Below, one piece after another: positions 53,129-62,951 of a DNA stretch of 64,000 nt (its first letter is position 1; every line of letters starts with the position of its first letter). Position numbers and translations under genes: made by a program. The DNA comes from SCGC-AAA076-P13 sp964276145 (GTDB taxonomy: Bacteria > Pseudomonadota > Gammaproteobacteria > Magnimaribacterales > D2472). The notes under the pieces are model-generated. The model did no database searches. It was not told the origin of the DNA and saw nothing but the letters and a program-made list of their open reading frames with translations. Location: positions 345,167 through 409,166 of the forward strand of contig CAXYDN010000007.1 in NCBI GenBank assembly GCA_964276145.1, written 5' to 3'.

Positions 53129-54251
53129 ATTCCTACAAAAACTTATAAAAATCAAATCTTTATCTCCAAGAGATGAAGGCTGTTTCGATCTTATTGAAGA
53201 AAGATTAAATAAACTAGAATTCAATTGTGAAAGAATTAATTATGCAAATGTAGAAAATCTTTATGCTACATATGGACATAAGGGAAAACTCTTTTGCTTT
53301 CTTGGGCATACTGACGTTGTTCCTACTGGCCCTGAAGAACAATGGACGCACCCTCCTTTCTCAGCTCATATTGATGGAGATTTGTTATACGGAAGAGGAA
53401 CGGCTGATATGAAAGCTTCTATTGCTGCTTTTCTTGAATCACTTGAAGAATTTTTTGCCACCAGTCCAGAACTTAACTATAGAATTGCTATCTTACTAAC
53501 ATCAAATGAAGAGGGTGATGCAATAGATGGATTTATAGACAAGATAGTTGATGATATGATTGAGAAAGATGAAAAGATTGATCTGTGTCTTGTTGGAGAA
53601 CCCACTTCTTATGAGAAGATTGGTGATAGCGTAAGAATTGGAAGAAGAGGTTCACTTGGAGGCTCTTTAAGAATTATAGGAAAACAAGGCCATATTGCAT
53701 ATCCAGAAAATGTAGATAATCCAATATTCTCTGCCAGCGATGTAATCGTTAAATTAAAAAATACTACTTGGGATAATGGCAACGCAATTTTCCAACCTAC
53801 AAGTTTCCAAATTTCTAATATTCATTCAGGAACAGGTGCCAAAAATATTGTTCCTGGAGATCTAGATATGCTTTTCAATTTTAGATATTCAACCGAATCA
53901 ACCAAAGAAACTTTGATAGCTGAGTTTGAATCTATTCTTAATGAGCTAAATATTGAGTATGAAATTGAATGGAAATTATCAGGATTGCCTTACTTAACCA
54001 AGAAAGATAATTTAAAAGATGTTGTAGTACAGTCAATAAAAAATATTACGGGATATGTCCCAGATCTTAATGCAAAAGGTGGAACTTCTGATGGGCGTTT
54101 TATTGCTAAGATGGGCACGGAAATTGTTGAATTGGGGCCATTGAATGAAACAATTCATCAGATTGATGAGCATGTCAAAATTTCAGAGATATGGACCTTA
54201 AAGGATATCTATACAGATATCCTCAAAGGTCTAAATACAAAGTTATCTTAA
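53121..54251 (+). CDS. dapE: succinyl-diaminopimelate desuccinylase
   Basis: DapE removes the succinyl group to give LL-diaminopimelate. It is an M20 zinc peptidase-like enzyme: His63 and Asp65 in LGHTDVVPTG, Asp96 in GRGTADMKAS, the Glu pair in SNEEGDAIDG and the C-terminal HQIDEHV motif. The 376 residues match E. coli (375). The stop overlaps the stop of the convergent peptide transporter gene. Confidence 0.97.
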   Translation: MIEFLQKLIKIKSLSPRDEGCFDLIEERLNKLEFNCERINYANVENLYATYGHKGKLFCFLGHTDVVPTGPEEQWTHPPFSAHIDGDLLYGRGTADMKASIAAFLESLEEFFATSPELNYRIAILLTSNEEGDAIDGFIDKIVDDMIEKDEKIDLCLVGEPTSYEKIGDSVRIGRRGSLGGSLRIIGKQGHIAYPENVDNPIFSASDVIVKLKNTTWDNGNAIFQPTSFQISNIHSGTGAKNIVPGDLDMLFNFRYSTESTKETLIAEFESILNELNIEYEIEWKLSGLPYLTKKDNLKDVVVQSIKNITGYVPDLNAKGGTSDGRFIAKMGTEIVELGPLNETIHQIDEHVKISEIWTLKDIYTDILKGLNTKLS

Positions 54252-55717
54252 CTTTTCTCTCTGCTTTTAAAAAAGTAAGCCATTATTATTAATGCTAATG
54301 CAATCACCGCATAGTATTGAATCATAAAAGTAAAAATAGGTTGAACTGAACTTAACCCATCAACTGTTGCATCTCCTCCCAATAGACCTGCAAGCACACC
54401 ACCAATTGCTGATGCCAAGAACCAAAGTCCAAACATCTGACCCATATATCGTTTTGGTGAATACTTAGAAAAAGCTGACAAGCCAATTGGAGATAAGGCT
54501 AGTTCACCCCATGTTTGAAGTAAATAAGTTATTAGTAACCATCTCATACCTACCGGAGCAGAAACCATAGCTAATTTAACTGCATAAACCATTACGATAA
54601 AGCTTAGTGCCATAAAAATAAGGCCTATAGCAAACTTTATAGGCAATGATGGATCCATGTTCATTCTTGCTAAATGAGCCCATATACCTGCAAAAATTGG
54701 AGCAAAAGTTACAACAAAAATTGGATTAGCAAATTGAAGCCACCCAATTGGTATCATAAAACCGCCAACAGACAAATCTGTAAAATCTCTAGCAAAAATA
54801 CTCAGAGAACTTGCTGATTGATCAAAGCCTGACCAAAAAGCAGCTGCCCCAATAAACAAGACAAACAGTAATACTAAATTTTTCTTCTCAATACCTGTCA
54901 GGCCTGCAAATCCATACAAATATACAAAATATAAACCAGCAACAATTGTTAGAAAGTATGCAAAATTTTCAGCAAAAACTCTTGGTTCTATTACAAACAA
55001 ACCTAGTAAGCCTGAACCAATAACTACTAACATAAGAATTAAACTTAATTTAGTCCATTTAATTAAATTTAATCTTTTTGCATCAGGCATCTCATTAGGA
55101 TTCTTACCAGCATCACCAAGTAAATGTCTAAATTTAATATATTGGTATACACCAAAAACCATGCCTACTCCAGCAGCTCCAAAGCCATAGTGCCAGCCAA
55201 TTTTTTCACCCAAATAAGAACAAATTAAAAAACCTAAGGTCGAGCCAATATTAATTGACATATAAAAAATCGTATAACCTGAGTCTCTTCTCTCATCATT
55301 ATCTGCATACAAGTTACCAACTATTGTTGAAATGTTACCTTTTAGCAATCCTGTCCCAAGAACAACAAATATTAATCCTAGAAAGAAAGTTTGTTCAAGA
55401 GGTATTGCTAAAGTAAAGTGCCCTATAGCAATGATAATTGCCCCTATCAATACAGCTTTTTGATGGCCTAAAATATTGTCAGCAATCCAGCCTCCAGGAA
55501 CAACCATAAAATAAACCATACCAACATAAATCCCATATATTGCATTAGCATTTAACGCAGAAAGGCCCATGCCAGGATTAAATCCAGTAATTGCACCAGT
55601 CATATATAGAACAAGGAGTGCTCTCATTCCATAATAAGACATTCTTTCCCACATCTCAGTAAGAAATAATGTTCTTAACCCAATTGGGTGACCAAAAAAT
55701 GCTGTATCTTTTTCCAT
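54248..55717 (-). CDS. POT-family proton-coupled di/tripeptide transporter
   Basis: A proton-dependent oligopeptide transporter (MFS fold) that imports di- and tripeptides. The signature ExxER motif occurs in TEMWERMSYYGMRALLVLY at the first helix, and a later GLLKGNISTIVG and the helix with QTWGELALSPIGLSAFSK contain the conserved peptide-binding Glu and PTR2 pattern. The 489 residues hold about 14 hydrophobic helices. It lies between dapE and an RDD gene, which is not a conserved position. Whether closest to DtpA, DtpB or another member is not clear. Confidence 0.92.
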   Translation of the reverse strand: MEKDTAFFGHPIGLRTLFLTEMWERMSYYGMRALLVLYMTGAITGFNPGMGLSALNANAIYGIYVGMVYFMVVPGGWIADNILGHQKAVLIGAIIIAIGHFTLAIPLEQTFFLGLIFVVLGTGLLKGNISTIVGNLYADNDERRDSGYTIFYMSINIGSTLGFLICSYLGEKIGWHYGFGAAGVGMVFGVYQYIKFRHLLGDAGKNPNEMPDAKRLNLIKWTKLSLILMLVVIGSGLLGLFVIEPRVFAENFAYFLTIVAGLYFVYLYGFAGLTGIEKKNLVLLFVLFIGAAAFWSGFDQSASSLSIFARDFTDLSVGGFMIPIGWLQFANPIFVVTFAPIFAGIWAHLARMNMDPSLPIKFAIGLIFMALSFIVMVYAVKLAMVSAPVGMRWLLITYLLQTWGELALSPIGLSAFSKYSPKRYMGQMFGLWFLASAIGGVLAGLLGGDATVDGLSSVQPIFTFMIQYYAVIALALIIMAYFFKSREKS

Positions 55718-55757
55718 AATCGTTTATTTTGTAATTTGTTTTAATTACTATACCAAA

Positions 55758-56168
55758 ATGATTGAAAAAACATACATCGTCTTTCCTATGAAAAGAATTG
55801 CTGCAAGTATCTATGACTTTTTTCTTCTTTTAGGGGTCTGGTTTGCAGTTGGATCAATTGCTTTATGGCTTAACGGAGGTGAGATATTAAATCCATGGCT
55901 TGGGCTTGTTATTGTCTTTATAAGTAGCTGGAGTTTTTATGCATATTTCTGGATGAATGGTAATAAGACTTTAGGGATGGCGGTATGGAATATAGAGATA
56001 TATAGTCCTGATGGAAATAAAATCAGTCTTAAACAGGTAACAATAAGATTTATTATAAATATGTTAATTGTTTCTTTAGCAGGAATACCCCTCTTGCACA
56101 TTTATTTTTCATCTAATGGTAATTCTGTTAGTGATACCCTGTCGAAGACATCATTGAGATCTGTCTAG
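55758..56168 (+). CDS. RDD domain membrane protein
   Basis: A 136-residue protein with the RDD pattern: RIAASIYDFFLLLG at the first helix (the Arg-Asp pair), NKTLGMAVWNIEIY between helices, and RFIINMLIVSLAG at the third helix. RDD proteins are suspected ion or small-solute transporters, but the role of this one is unknown. The stop codon overlaps the lptG stop on the other strand (CTAG). The start could also be the Met at codon 11. Confidence 0.8.
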   Translation: MIEKTYIVFPMKRIAASIYDFFLLLGVWFAVGSIALWLNGGEILNPWLGLVIVFISSWSFYAYFWMNGNKTLGMAVWNIEIYSPDGNKISLKQVTIRFIINMLIVSLAGIPLLHIYFSSNGNSVSDTLSKTSLRSV

Positions 56169-57214
56169 ATTTTTTTATATAAATAAAAACTTGTAATTAG
56201 CAATATCAATGCCGGGACTACTACTCCTGCCAAAACAGAGTAATTTATTGAGATAGCCAAACTTATTGAAAAGTCCTGAAAAACTTTATATATAAATGCG
56301 CCAATAACTGATAGTACAATTCTAGATGCTGGTGATGCTTCTCGCAAAGAACCAAATATAAATGAACCAAAAAAAATAATTAGCGACAATATTGATAAGG
56401 GCAGGAAAATCTTTTTATAAAAAGATTTTTCGATATGAGACTTAAATAAAATATCTTTATTTACTGAACTACCTTTAAGTAAGTTTTTGTTGAAGATTAA
56501 TTCAGAAAATTGAAGCTTTTCAATATCTTTGAGAGGTATCGATGCGCCTAGTGGAAAATTAAATGGCTCTGAATAACTCAGCTCATCTTTATTATTGAAA
56601 CTATGAGAAGTCATTGTGTTATCAAAAACAATAGTCTCTTCTTGGATATTAGCAGATTCAGATGTCTTGTAATAAAGCCCTTCATCATAGTCTGACTTAA
56701 GAAATTTAACATTATAAATAGTATTGCCAACCTTATCTGAGAAATTTATAAAGGAATTTTTATCTTTGATCCATTCGTTATTTCTTTCAGCATTAGATTG
56801 ATTATTAATTATCAGATTTTTTTCTACCTCTGCATTAATATGAATATCTCTAAATGCTAATTCATTAGCTCCCAAGTATGAAAAAACTAAGATCATTGGT
56901 CCGATAGCGCTTATGAGAACTATTTTGATTGGAGATTCACCACTAGATCTAAGCACATTCAAATTGCCTTCTTGATGCGATATCCCTAAAGCAATCATTA
57001 CTCCAAGCAAACAAGCTCCTTCTAAAAAATCATTTGCATTATATGGCAATGATGCAAGCATAAATTTTAAAGAAGATAAGAATGTATAGTTAACCGAAAG
57101 ATTCTCTAATTCAGATATAAAATTAAAAACAAAATCTAACAATGCAAATAATGCAAAAATAAAGAATGAGATCAATAACGACCTTTTAATAATATATTTA
57201 TGGAAAATTTTCAT
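56165..57214 (-). CDS. lptG: LPS export permease LptG
   Basis: LptG with LptF forms the membrane channel that lifts LPS to LptC/LptA, driven by LptB (6.5 kb). The 349 residues have the YjgP/YjgQ plan: three helices at each end and a periplasmic beta-jellyroll (about 120-260). Family features are the start HKYIIKRSLL and GACLLGVMIALG. It follows lptF directly (stop then ATG, no gap). Confidence 0.9.
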   Translation of the reverse strand: MKIFHKYIIKRSLLISFFIFALFALLDFVFNFISELENLSVNYTFLSSLKFMLASLPYNANDFLEGACLLGVMIALGISHQEGNLNVLRSSGESPIKIVLISAIGPMILVFSYLGANELAFRDIHINAEVEKNLIINNQSNAERNNEWIKDKNSFINFSDKVGNTIYNVKFLKSDYDEGLYYKTSESANIQEETIVFDNTMTSHSFNNKDELSYSEPFNFPLGASIPLKDIEKLQFSELIFNKNLLKGSSVNKDILFKSHIEKSFYKKIFLPLSILSLIIFFGSFIFGSLREASPASRIVLSVIGAFIYKVFQDFSISLAISINYSVLAGVVVPALILLITSFYLYKKI

Positions 57215-58348
57215 CTAAGTAATAATCCACATAATAAGAACAAATAAAACAAAGCCAATAACATATCTCATAAAATAGTTTTCGTTTATTACAAAATTTA
57301 TATTACCGCTATAAATAAATTTATCTTTAAAAAGATAAGCAACCAAAAATAAAATAAAGACGAGATGTACATACCAGAGTCCAAATGAGGTCTTGGGATT
57401 GTCAACAATATATTCTCTTCCTAGAATTAATAAACTTAAATACATCACATACAAAAGCATTCCGGGCAATATAACAGAGAATCTACCCTGTCTTGGTTTA
57501 ACCTCTGAAATATAAACTCCAATAAACAAAAGAATTAGGATAGTTATTGGCACTGAGATGTTCCATTGAAAGCTTGCAGCATCTGAATCAGATGAGAAAT
57601 CAAATAATTTTGTTAGGTTCATATCATTTTTGAGGTTACTTTCTCTTTCAATATCAATTTTGAAATTATTAAAATTCGATTCAAGTTTTGATGAGTCAGT
57701 AAAAACTCCGCTATAAAAAGAACCATCATTAAAGTTTAATAAAATGAGATCTTTGCTTTCAGTTGTATAAAGCTCTTCAGCAATTATAAAAAATGAATTG
57801 CCTTGGTTTTGTTTTAGAGCCTTTACTCCAGTTAAAGTATTGTTATCAGCATTTTTAATATAAACAAAACCTCCATCATCTAATGAAACTATTTCATCCG
57901 ATTTAATCGACTCAAGCTTTTCTTCAAAAGAGTCCATCTTAAGCATTTCTTGCGATAATGCTTTTGTATAAGGTGCAACATATAAGCTTAAAATTAGAGT
58001 TAATAAGAAATATAGTATTGCTTGTGGAGCTAAGAATTTAATTAAGTCTAAGGGAGCCAAACCAACAGAAAAGAAACCATAAATTTCTCTTTCAGCATAA
58101 ATCCTACTGACAGAAATTAGTACTCCTAAAAAAAAAGAAAGAGGAATTAAGAGAGTTATAAAATCTGGGAATCTCAGAGCAACAATGCTCATTATGATAC
58201 TTGGGTCGAGATTTCCTTCTGCAGCCTCTTCAAAATAACCAACAACCCTTGAGCCAACTACCAAAAGAAAGAAAATCAGTAAGACACTAGTTGAGGATTT
58301 TAAGACCTCCATATTCAAACTTTTTGAAAGAATATTTTTTTTATACAT
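57215..58348 (-). CDS. lptF: LPS export permease LptF
   Basis: LptF is the partner of LptG. Three N-terminal helices with LRFPDFITLLIPLSFFLGVLI and the AEREIYGFFSVGL coupling helix are typical, then the jellyroll domain and three more helices. From the ATG at 58348 it is 377 residues (E. coli 366); an open frame continues 17 codons further but would put a polar stretch before the first helix. It is divergent from pepA, as in Pseudomonas and E. coli. Confidence 0.92.
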   Translation of the reverse strand: MYKKNILSKSLNMEVLKSSTSVLLIFFLLVVGSRVVGYFEEAAEGNLDPSIIMSIVALRFPDFITLLIPLSFFLGVLISVSRIYAEREIYGFFSVGLAPLDLIKFLAPQAILYFLLTLILSLYVAPYTKALSQEMLKMDSFEEKLESIKSDEIVSLDDGGFVYIKNADNNTLTGVKALKQNQGNSFFIIAEELYTTESKDLILLNFNDGSFYSGVFTDSSKLESNFNNFKIDIERESNLKNDMNLTKLFDFSSDSDAASFQWNISVPITILILLFIGVYISEVKPRQGRFSVILPGMLLYVMYLSLLILGREYIVDNPKTSFGLWYVHLVFILFLVAYLFKDKFIYSGNINFVINENYFMRYVIGFVLFVLIMWIIT

Positions 58349-58414
58349 GCCTTGAGAACTATGATGCATTACAATATTTATCTTATCAGTAAATACCATA
58401 ACAGGAGAACTTAA

Positions 58415-59932
58415 ATGGCGTATAAAGTTTTAAATAATATTTTAGTTAAAGATGCTGCATCTAATAGTCTGGCTTCATTGAAAACAGATTTGTTAGTACT
58501 TGTTATTAACAAAAATACAAAAAATGATTCATCTTTTAAAGAGTTAAATAAAATCTCAAAAAACTATTTTTCTAAAACAATATCTTCGCATCTAAAAGAT
58601 GTAGGTAGCAATGTTCTCCTACCAAAAGTTGATGGTATTGCGGCAGCAAACATATTGCTTGTTAATGGACTAGATTCATCAGCTCCAACCCACAAGTGGT
58701 TAAGTATGTATCAATCAATTGCTCATAAAGGTAATAACCTTAAGAGTAAAGATATTTCAATCATGCCAGGTAATACATGTCCGACTAAAAAGGATGAGTT
58801 CTGGTTAATTGAAATGGTTGCGAAAACAATAGAATCGAATGTTTATATTTTTTCTGAAACAAAAAATAAAACTGCTTCTAGACCAACGGTAAAAAAACTA
58901 ACTATATTAACCTCCGGTCTTACCCCATCTGCACTGACAAAGGCAAAACAAGCTGCCAAAACTGGTTATGCTATTGGTGAAGGTGTGAACACAGCTAAAT
59001 ATCTTGGCGATCTTCCTGCAAACCATTGCACTCCAAAAATAATTGAGAAAAAAGTCAAAGCCATGACAAAAGATTTTCCAAAATTAAAAATTAAGTCATT
59101 TAATGAGCAACAAATGCAAAAGATGGGCATGGGATCATTTCTAAGCGTCTCTAGAGGTAGTGAAGAGCCAGCAAGAATGATGGTCATTGAATACAAAGGC
59201 GGTAAAGCTAATGAAAAACCAATTGCGCTAGTTGGTAAAGGCGTTACCTTTGATACCGGGGGAGTTTCAATAAAACCAAGTCCTGCTATGGATGAAATGA
59301 AGTGGGATATGTGTGGTGCTGCGACTGTATTTGGAGTTATGTCTACTCTAGCAAGATTAAATGCAGATGTTAATGTGGTTGGTGTCATGGGATGTGCTGA
59401 AAACATGTGCTCATCCACAGCCACAAAGCCTGGAGACGTTGTGACATCAATGTCAGGTCAAACTATAGAAATTCTAAATACTGATGCTGAGGGTAGATTG
59501 ATTCTTGCTGACTGTCTTACCTTTGTTGGCAAATACAAGCCATCCTATGTAATTGATATGGCTACGCTCACAGGAGCTGTTGTTGTTGCTTTGGGAAGAC
59601 ATGCAAGTGGTGTAATGACTAATGACCAACATTTAGCAGATAAAATTATAGAAGCTGGCGAAGAGTCTGGTGATAGAGCATGGCAACTTCCATTGTGGGA
59701 TGAGCATCAATCTTGTACAAAAACCAAATATGCTGATTTAGCTAATATTGGCGGAGGCCGAGAAGCTGGCACTATTCATGCTGCTGCTTTCTTATCAAAG
59801 TTCACCAATGATTATAAATGGGCTCATATTGATATTGCTGCTACAGCCTCATACAGCTCTCCTGTTAAAGCAGGAACAGGAAGACCTGTGCCATTAATTA
59901 GTGAGTTACTTTTAAGTAAGAAATTAAAATAA
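58415..59932 (+). CDS. pepA: leucyl aminopeptidase PepA
   Basis: PepA is an M17 two-metal aminopeptidase and, in E. coli, also a DNA-binding co-regulator of carAB and XerCD recombination. The signature NTDAEGRL is at about 354-361; metal ligands also occur in LVGKGVTFDTGGVSIKPS. The 505 residues match E. coli (503). An AGGAG ribosome-binding site precedes the ATG. holC, which normally follows, is missing, and valS comes 21 bases later. Confidence 0.97.
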   Translation: MAYKVLNNILVKDAASNSLASLKTDLLVLVINKNTKNDSSFKELNKISKNYFSKTISSHLKDVGSNVLLPKVDGIAAANILLVNGLDSSAPTHKWLSMYQSIAHKGNNLKSKDISIMPGNTCPTKKDEFWLIEMVAKTIESNVYIFSETKNKTASRPTVKKLTILTSGLTPSALTKAKQAAKTGYAIGEGVNTAKYLGDLPANHCTPKIIEKKVKAMTKDFPKLKIKSFNEQQMQKMGMGSFLSVSRGSEEPARMMVIEYKGGKANEKPIALVGKGVTFDTGGVSIKPSPAMDEMKWDMCGAATVFGVMSTLARLNADVNVVGVMGCAENMCSSTATKPGDVVTSMSGQTIEILNTDAEGRLILADCLTFVGKYKPSYVIDMATLTGAVVVALGRHASGVMTNDQHLADKIIEAGEESGDRAWQLPLWDEHQSCTKTKYADLANIGGGREAGTIHAAAFLSKFTNDYKWAHIDIAATASYSSPVKAGTGRPVPLISELLLSKKLK

Positions 59933-59953
59933 TTTTCTATTCCAAGCAACATT

Positions 59954-62173
59954 ATGGATAAGCAATATTACCCAGTTGAAATTGAAGAAAAATGGGTAAA
60001 AATTTGGGCTGAGAGAAAAGTTTCTAATAAAGAATCAGACGATTCATTTTCTCAAGTAATACCTCCTCCAAATGTTACTGGAACTTTGCATATGGGGCAT
60101 AGCTTTCAATATGCCATTATGGATTTTTATACTAGATACCATCATATGTCTGGGAAAGATTCTTATTGGCAAGTTGGCAGTGATCATGCTGGTATTGCAA
60201 CGCAAATGGTTGTAGAAAACAATTTAGCTAAAAAAGATATAAGCAGACTTGACTTAGGTAGAGAGAAATTTCTTAAAGAAGTTTGGTCATGGAAAGAATT
60301 TTCTGAAGAAAAAATAACCTCACAAATTAAAAGACTTGGGAACACCGTTGACTGGGATAAGTATAGATTTACACTTGATGATGGCTGCAATGAAGCCGTT
60401 ATTAAAGCATTTGTAGAATTACATCGAAAAAACAAAATTTATCGAGGATACAGATTAGTCAATTGGGATCCGTCGCTTAAGACTGCTGTCTCAGATCTTG
60501 AGGTGGTAAGACAAGAAAAAGATGGTCTGCTTTGGCACATTAAATATCCAATTGAAGATTCAGAAGACTATGTAATAGTAGCAACAACAAGACCTGAAAC
60601 TATGTTTGGAGATATGGCAGTTGCTGTTAATCCAAATGATGATAGATATAAAAATCTTATTGGTAAAAATATTGTACTGCCGTTTGTTGGAAGAAAAATA
60701 CCTGTTTTAGCTGATGAATATGTTGATATGGAATTTGGAACTGGTTGTCTAAAAATTACTCCAGGTCATGACTTTAACGACTATGAAATAGGTAAAAAAT
60801 ATTCACTTCATGAAGTGGGTGGAGAAGTAAAAACTTCAGATACAGCAAGTGACTTTGAGCCTCTAAATATATTTACCGAAGATGCATGGTCAAATGAAAA
60901 TGTACCTGAACCATTTTCAAATCTAGATCGTTTTAAAGTCAGAAAACTTGTATTAGAGAAACTTAAGGAACTCAATCTTTTAGAAAAAGAAGAAAAACAT
61001 CATATAAGTGTTCCAAGAGGTGAAAGATCTAATGTCGTTATCGAACCTAGACTAAGCTATCAATGGTATGTAAAAACAAAAGATATGGCAGCTCGAGCAA
61101 ATGATGCTGTGAACAAGGGGGAAATACAATTCCATCCTGAAAACTGGATCAAAACATATTTTAATTGGATGGACAATATTGAAGACTGGTGTATCAGTAG
61201 ACAAATATGGTGGGGTCACAGAATACCTGCTTGGTACGATGAAGACAGTAATGTGTATGTTGGTTACAGTGAAGAAGAAGTGAGACAACACTATAAACTG
61301 GATGATAAAACATTAACTCAAGATGAAGATGTCCTGGATACTTGGTTTTCTTCAAGTTTATGGCCTTTTGCTTCCTTGGGCTGGCCTAATAAAACAGAGG
61401 ATTATAAAAAACACTTTCCGACCTCGCTGTTAGTAACTGGTTTTGACATTATATTTTTTTGGGTTGCCAGGATGATGATGATGAGTCTTGAGTTTACTGA
61501 CCAGATTCCATTTAAAGATGTTTATGTCACTGGTTTAATTAGAGATGAAAATGGTCAAAAAATGTCAAAATCTAAAGGTAATGTAATAGATCCTTTAGAT
61601 TTAATTTATGGCATCACACAAGACGATTTAGTTGAAAAAAGAACTGCTAATCTTATGCAGGAAAAAATTGCTGAAAAAATAGAACGTAAAACAAGAAATC
61701 AATTTCCTAAAGGCATTGAATCATATGGAACTGATGCTCTTAGGATGACTTTTTACTCCTTGGCAACACATACTAAAGATATAAGTTTTGAATTTGGAAG
61801 ATTAAAGGGCTACAGAAATTTTTGTACAAAGATTTGGAATGCAGCAAGATTCATTAACGGCTACCCTATTGGGAATGAGTCGTTTAAACCAAAAACAGAT
61901 AAAGATAAGTGGATCAAAACTGAATTCGATAAAACAAGAGGTCAGATACAAAAAAATATTGAAGATTACAGATTAGATTTTGCTATTAATGAGGTTTATG
62001 AATTCTTTTGGGGTAAGTTCTGTGATGTGTATATTGAGGATTGCAAAAAATCAGGTGAAACTGATAATCTAAGACCTATGCTAAAAGAAATATTAGTAAT
62101 GATGCATCCATTTGCGCCCTTTATAACTGAAGAGATACATAGTTTATTGTTTGATAGCCCCATTATTAGGTGA
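59954..62173 (+). CDS. valS: valyl-tRNA synthetase, C-terminally short
   Basis: ValRS charges tRNA-Val. The class I motifs are intact: PPPNVTGTLHMGHSF near the start, the editing domain (about 190-330, with TTRPETMFGD) and KMSKSKGNV at about 536. The anticodon domain begins normally but the protein stops 20 residues after HPFAPFITEE, at 739 residues, where E. coli has 951. About 200 residues are missing: the last part of the anticodon-binding domain and the C-terminal coiled coil. No remnant is found downstream in any frame; an ABC transporter starts 12 bases later. It could be a real shortening, a deletion or an assembly join. Confidence 0.9.
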   Translation: MDKQYYPVEIEEKWVKIWAERKVSNKESDDSFSQVIPPPNVTGTLHMGHSFQYAIMDFYTRYHHMSGKDSYWQVGSDHAGIATQMVVENNLAKKDISRLDLGREKFLKEVWSWKEFSEEKITSQIKRLGNTVDWDKYRFTLDDGCNEAVIKAFVELHRKNKIYRGYRLVNWDPSLKTAVSDLEVVRQEKDGLLWHIKYPIEDSEDYVIVATTRPETMFGDMAVAVNPNDDRYKNLIGKNIVLPFVGRKIPVLADEYVDMEFGTGCLKITPGHDFNDYEIGKKYSLHEVGGEVKTSDTASDFEPLNIFTEDAWSNENVPEPFSNLDRFKVRKLVLEKLKELNLLEKEEKHHISVPRGERSNVVIEPRLSYQWYVKTKDMAARANDAVNKGEIQFHPENWIKTYFNWMDNIEDWCISRQIWWGHRIPAWYDEDSNVYVGYSEEEVRQHYKLDDKTLTQDEDVLDTWFSSSLWPFASLGWPNKTEDYKKHFPTSLLVTGFDIIFFWVARMMMMSLEFTDQIPFKDVYVTGLIRDENGQKMSKSKGNVIDPLDLIYGITQDDLVEKRTANLMQEKIAEKIERKTRNQFPKGIESYGTDALRMTFYSLATHTKDISFEFGRLKGYRNFCTKIWNAARFINGYPIGNESFKPKTDKDKWIKTEFDKTRGQIQKNIEDYRLDFAINEVYEFFWGKFCDVYIEDCKKSGETDNLRPMLKEILVMMHPFAPFITEEIHSLLFDSPIIR

Positions 62174-62185
62174 AATAAAGCTCCT

Positions 62186-62950
62186 ATGGCTATTATTAAA
62201 GCTTCTAACCTCGTTAAAAAATATAAAAATCCCGAAAATCAATCAAAGATCCTTAATGCCGTGGATGGAGTTTCTTTGTCTATTAATTCCGGTGAGATCT
62301 TTGGAATACTTGGCCCTAATGGAGCCGGCAAGACCACAACTCTTGAAATGCTGGAGGGTCTTAAGGACATAGACGAAGGCTTGGCCTTAATTAATTCAAT
62401 TGATGTTACAAGCAATCCATACGAAGTAAAAAAATTAATAGGGGTTCAACTTCAAGCTAATGAATATTTTGACAATATGACATTAGTTGAACTACTTAAA
62501 TTATTTTTAGCTTTGTACAACTCTTCGAATGATCCGCTAGATTTACTCAAAAAAGTAAAACTAGAAGACAAGGCAAATGCTAATGCAAATGAATTGTCTG
62601 GAGGTCAGAAGCAAAGATTTTCAATAGCCTCAGCATTAGTCAACAATCCTTTAGTTTTATTTCTTGATGAGCCAACAACAGGTTTAGACCCCCAAGCAAA
62701 GAGGAATATTTGGGATCTTGTTCTAGAACTTAATAAGACTGGTATGACTATAGTTTTGACCACTCACAACATGGAAGAAGCAGAGTTCTTGTGCCATAGG
62801 ATAGCAATAATGGACCATGGAAAAATTATTGCAGAGGATTCTCCAAAGAACTTAATTATGGAACATGCTCCTAATAAAATTAGAGAAATTAAATATGGAA
62901 ATATGGAAGATGTATTTATAGCTTTAACAGGTCACGGACTTAGAGATTAA
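62186..62950 (+). CDS. ABC-2 type exporter, ATP-binding subunit
   Basis: A 254-residue ABC ATPase of the DrrA/CcmA-like exporter group. Walker A is LGPNGAGKTT (about 46-55), the signature LSGGQKQRFSIA (about 139-150), Walker B LVLFLDEPTTGLDP, and the switch His lies in TTHNMEEAE. The substrate is unknown; relatives move drugs, lipids or polysaccharides. It is followed 1 base later by its permease gene. No ribosome-binding site is evident. Confidence 0.92.
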   Translation: MAIIKASNLVKKYKNPENQSKILNAVDGVSLSINSGEIFGILGPNGAGKTTTLEMLEGLKDIDEGLALINSIDVTSNPYEVKKLIGVQLQANEYFDNMTLVELLKLFLALYNSSNDPLDLLKKVKLEDKANANANELSGGQKQRFSIASALVNNPLVLFLDEPTTGLDPQAKRNIWDLVLELNKTGMTIVLTTHNMEEAEFLCHRIAIMDHGKIIAEDSPKNLIMEHAPNKIREIKYGNMEDVFIALTGHGLRD

Positions 62951-62951
62951 G

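Noticed and set aside
62151..62372. Open frame after valS that might continue the missing ValRS C-terminus
   Set aside because: Its translation is a Leu-rich shadow of the ABC ATPase in another frame and has no anticodon-domain or coiled-coil pattern.
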